Source of the DNA: DATAMF01 sp964472565
Lineage (GTDB): Bacteria > Chloroflexota > Anaerolineae > Aggregatilineales > Aggregatilineaceae
Direction of reading: 5' to 3'
Assembly (NCBI GenBank): GCA_964472565.1
Contig: CAYYNB010000152.1
Coordinates: 1 to 15,283, forward strand
Length of the DNA stretch: 15,283 bases
Of the stretch, positions 14,001 through 15,283 are shown piece by piece. Below the pieces are notes generated by a model. It did not search any database. It was given only the letters and a program-made list of their open reading frames with translations, and had not been told where the DNA came from. Position 1 is the stretch's first letter. Each line of letters begins with the position of its first letter. The translations under genes were made by a program, and so were the position numbers.

Positions 14001-15283
14001 TCAAAACCCCTGCCATCTGTTTGAACAGGTCGGCAACTATAACGTTACCCTGAAAGTCACCACAGCGGCAACGCTGTCGGCGACAGCCTCGAATTTGATC
14101 CACTTGTATCCGGCTACAGGCGGCAGCGCGTCGTTTGGTGTCGAACTTAAGCCGGATCGCGAAGTGTGCTTCACCAGCTACCTGGGCGAAGGCCTGGAAG
14201 TGGTGAGTTGGGACTTTGGTGATGGCACGACCAGCACCGAAGCAAATCCCTGTGTCAAATACTCGGCTAACGGCATCTACAATGTGACTTTGTCCTACAC
14301 GGGCGTGGAAATCCCCGGCACGGTTAGCCGCCAGATTCAAGTGACCACCGTTACCTCGTCCGAACTGCCGACTCTGGTTGTGAACTCCGAATGTCTGACC
14401 GATGGTCAAGCGCGCTTCACGATCAGCAACACCGGCGGCGCGATGGCGAATGCCGATACCTACTCGGTAACGGATGAAGATGGCAATGTGCTCGACAGCG
14501 GCACCTTCCAGTTGGCGAAGAACGGTTCGAAGGTCATCACCGTGACGGGCAACGGCACGTTGACCCTGACCACCGTCGATACACGCCTCTCGGAGAGCAC
14601 CGAATGCAAGCCTCCGCTGCTCGGCTGCCAGAAGAACAATCCTGACCGGCTCGACTGCTCCAGCCTGAAGGTTGAGGGCCAGTGCGACAACAATCAAGCC
14701 GTGTTTGTTATTACCAATACCGGCGATGCGGGCGACGGCGATATGCGTGCCGCAACCCAGTGGCATCTGTTCCAGGATGGTACTGAGATTGACAACGGCC
14801 CCATCCAGCTCAAGGGCGGGGAAACCATGACCCTCACCTTTGACTGGGCAGGCAATCTGAAACTCGTCGCGGATCAGCAGGTCGGCCATCCGGGCAGCAG
14901 CGTGCCTCAAACCTCGCTGAGCTGCCGCGCGGCAGAACCTGAACTCGAAGTGGGCGGCCAGTGCCTGGTTGCAACGGGCCAGGTGAGTTTCACCCTGACC
15001 AATACGGGCGCGGCTATGCCTGCGGGCGCGGAATACACCATCACCAGCGGCGGCGCAATCCTCGGCTCTGGCACAACCAATGCGTTGGGTAAGAATGAAA
15101 GCCAGACCTTCACCGTTGCGGCCCCCGCAGACGGCCAGACCGTTACGTTTAACGCGGCGGGCCTGACGTCTCCTGCTGAGGTTACGAACTGCTTTGCGCT
15201 GCCGGAGTTGTCGGTGGCGGGTCAGTGCGCGGCGGATACGGGCGACGTGATCTTCACCCTGACCAACAGCGGCGGCCCGATGA
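11068..15283 (+). CDS. giant surface protein: anchor, TSP3-like array, PKD domains, Cys repeats (3' partial, gapped)
   Basis: At least about 1405 codons, open past the window edge and interrupted by 100 Ns that keep the frame as drawn. Order: basic start and hydrophobic helix (about 11-28, an uncleaved anchor or signal), LYGT (34-37), an Asp/Cys-rich array (about 65-248) like calcium-binding thrombospondin type 3 repeats, an acidic Pro/Thr/Gln linker (about 252-302, repeated PTEE and ATQE), about nine PKD-type domains (304-1101), then Cys-bracketed beta repeats from 1103. PKD domains show the family hallmark W-x-F-G-D-G-x-x-S-T and G-x-Y-x-V-x-L. A strong site (AAGAGGAG) precedes the ATG. No enzyme domain is seen; the architecture fits an extracellular stalk, adhesin or matrix protein. 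It lies downstream of the sigma/anti-sigma genes but after a terminator. Confidence 0.9.
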   Translation, partial: MRGKRLDRQTLTIGGVVLAVLVIATLIFGDDIGLYGTTSEEETPAPEVCPDGSAKDGVGDPCNHDEDGDGVPDDQDQCPSEAGTANGCPDNDGDGVPNSAVGWPVSPKDGVGDAWNHDEDADGVPDDQDQCPTEAGTAAGCPDNDGDGVANKDDACPDSPNDAVGDACNHDEDADGVPDDQDSCPTEAGTAAGCPDNDGDGVANSGDTCPDYANDAVGDPCNPDEDGDGVLDAADACPTEAASTASGCPEVALVPTEEVTPLPTEEAALPTEEAAPQATQEVTPEATQEAAPLATEEPTVQAAVTAGFGAYIAADGTVQFTDTSTTTGGAQIASWEWTFDDGQSSTEQNPTHRYAAPGTYQVRLVVTATDGTTSTATGAVSITESQADPMRCAFHMELQNDRVPLTVNFVNDSTNVTSFEWVFGDGTANSTETNPVHIYEAVGTYNIALTCTGALGTLNATGRVTASETSAETGLIAQFSGNPGRGVAPLTVSFTDRSQGSIVSWAWEFGDGGTSXXXXXXXXXXXXXXXXXXXXXXXXXXXXXXXXXXFGDGGTSTEQSPCHVYAAEAQYSVTLSVTGTSGETSTATRLVPVQTGNEAPIASFTKNKTTAQVDQSISFTDTSTGIITTWAWNFGDGGTSTSRNPSHKYTATGTYTITLTVTGPGGSSQAQSQTVTITEKTTSTSFSCGFSGTTNPLDGQSVVYTVNNPSATTGYTYKWTVDGADYGTERSITVTWVAGNHTIVLVVTRGSDSVICTKSSSIVAAMLHVRFDASKSTIGIGQEVCFTDRSTSTGTLVSWLWDFGDGTTSTEQNPCHAYETTGSKAVRLTVTDSNGKSGTAKKTISVVESQTLAADANPESGIAPLKVTFTPIYTGLYNNKFDWIFPDGSHAYMESPSYVFQTPGEYVVKVKGSGPLGTLEATVTVIVAAETDVRAAFTPNPWGGIAPKEICFTDRSVSEASQIVSWEWTFGDGATSTDQNPCHLFEQVGNYNVTLKVTTAATLSATASNLIHLYPATGGSASFGVELKPDREVCFTSYLGEGLEVVSWDFGDGTTSTEANPCVKYSANGIYNVTLSYTGVEIPGTVSRQIQVTTVTSSELPTLVVNSECLTDGQARFTISNTGGAMANADTYSVTDEDGNVLDSGTFQLAKNGSKVITVTGNGTLTLTTVDTRLSESTECKPPLLGCQKNNPDRLDCSSLKVEGQCDNNQAVFVITNTGDAGDGDMRAATQWHLFQDGTEIDNGPIQLKGGETMTLTFDWAGNLKLVADQQVGHPGSSVPQTSLSCRAAEPELEVGGQCLVATGQVSFTLTNTGAAMPAGAEYTITSGGAILGSGTTNALGKNESQTFTVAAPADGQTVTFNAAGLTSPAEVTNCFALPELSVAGQCAADTGDVIFTLTNSGGPM
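11260..11808 (+). repeat. tandem array, 159-bp period, TSP3-like
   Basis: The motif D-E-D-G/A-D-G-V-P-D-D-Q-D recurs with its central GGC/GCC codon at 11269, 11428, 11587 and 11746, exactly 159 bp (53 codons) apart. A second motif, C-P-D-N-D-G-D-G-V, recurs at 11341, 11500 and 11659 with the same spacing. Three full units and a partial fourth are present. Asp spacing matches calcium-binding thrombospondin type 3 repeats. Unit 1 has Trp where the others have two of the Cys residues. Confidence 0.88.
11977..14370 (+). repeat. array of about nine PKD-type domains
   Basis: Approximate domains: 11977-12234, 12235-12477, 12479-12858 (contains the gap), 12862-13125, 13126-13362 (degenerate, Ig-like, no FGDG), 13366-13620, 13624-13860 (FPDG variant), 13864-14124 and 14125-14370. 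Most carry F-G-D-G followed by T-S-T-E-x-N-P and a Y-x-V-x-L strand. PKD domains are beta-sandwich modules usually found in extracellular proteins. Confidence 0.88.
12615..12714. other. assembly gap (100 Ns)
   Basis: Exactly 100 Ns, the conventional length for a gap of unknown size, inside the third PKD domain. The 23 bases just before it (12592-12614) are identical to the 23 just after it (12715-12737), so the gap lies at a repeated FGDGGTST segment. The true length is unknown. Confidence 0.97.
14374..15283 (+). repeat. C-terminal tandem repeat domains with bracketing cysteines
   Basis: Four copies begin at 14374, 14665, 14944 and 15208 (spacings 97, 93 and 88 codons). Each opens with L-x-V-x-x-x-C (SEC, GQC, GQC, GQC), soon followed by a strand of the form V-F-x-x-T-N-T-G (FTISNTGGAM, FVITNTGDAG, FTLTNTGAAM, FTLTNSGGPM). 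The first three close with a second Cys (TEC, LSC, TNC). The last is cut by the window edge. They resemble CARDB/Ig-like beta modules in general pattern, but I cannot name the family. Confidence 0.75.

Noticed and set aside
13342..14910. 522-codon minus-strand open frame opposite the PKD and C-terminal repeats
   Set aside because: The plus-strand frame has PKD motifs throughout; the antisense product shows no domain and arises from codon bias.

Overview
The window looks like bacterial chromosome from a Chloroflexota-type organism (Anaerolineae or relatives). This is inferred from gene style: a Tat-dependent family 5 solute-binding protein, a fused MacB/LolC-like permease with two ATPases, a MinD/ParA-like ATPase with an RGGTGKSN P-loop, and a giant thrombospondin-3/PKD surface protein. 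Nothing in the window (no rRNA, no marker gene) proves the taxonomy. There is no phage, CRISPR array, tRNA or insertion sequence that I can see. One 100-N scaffold gap lies at 12615-12714.

Left part, minus strand (1-2856): a substrate-binding protein gene (1318-2856) is followed by a DppC/OppC-type permease (304-1245), with an intercistronic hairpin plus U-run between them. The usual DppB-type partner permease and the ATPases are not here. A good minus-strand promoter at 222-250 points left to a possible gene start at position 85 that runs off the window.

Centre, plus strand (3189-8115): an ABC ATPase, a 991-residue permease holding two complete MacB/LolC-like halves (overlapping the first ATPase gene by 4 bases), and a second, closely similar ABC ATPase. 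Together they encode all parts of one transporter. A single-domain STAS protein follows. Palindromes with AGGGG arms sit on both sides of the second ATPase gene. Converging on the STAS gene is a minus-strand MinD/ParA-like ATPase (8154-8903), with an 11-bp stem between the two stop codons.

Right part, plus strand (9211-15283): an ECF-type sigma factor, an overlapping two-TM protein that is probably its anti-sigma factor (no zinc motif), a membrane-anchored protein of unknown function, and a surface protein of at least about 1400 codons that continues past the window. That protein has an N-terminal membrane anchor, a 53-residue-period Asp/Cys-rich calcium-binding-type array, an acidic Pro/Thr linker, about nine PKD-type domains and a C-terminal array of Cys-bracketed beta repeats. 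The unknown protein and the giant protein share an LYGT motif at exactly residues 34-37 after their anchors. A plausible reading is a cell-envelope locus in which a membrane-controlled sigma factor governs a surface stalk or adhesin; this is inference.
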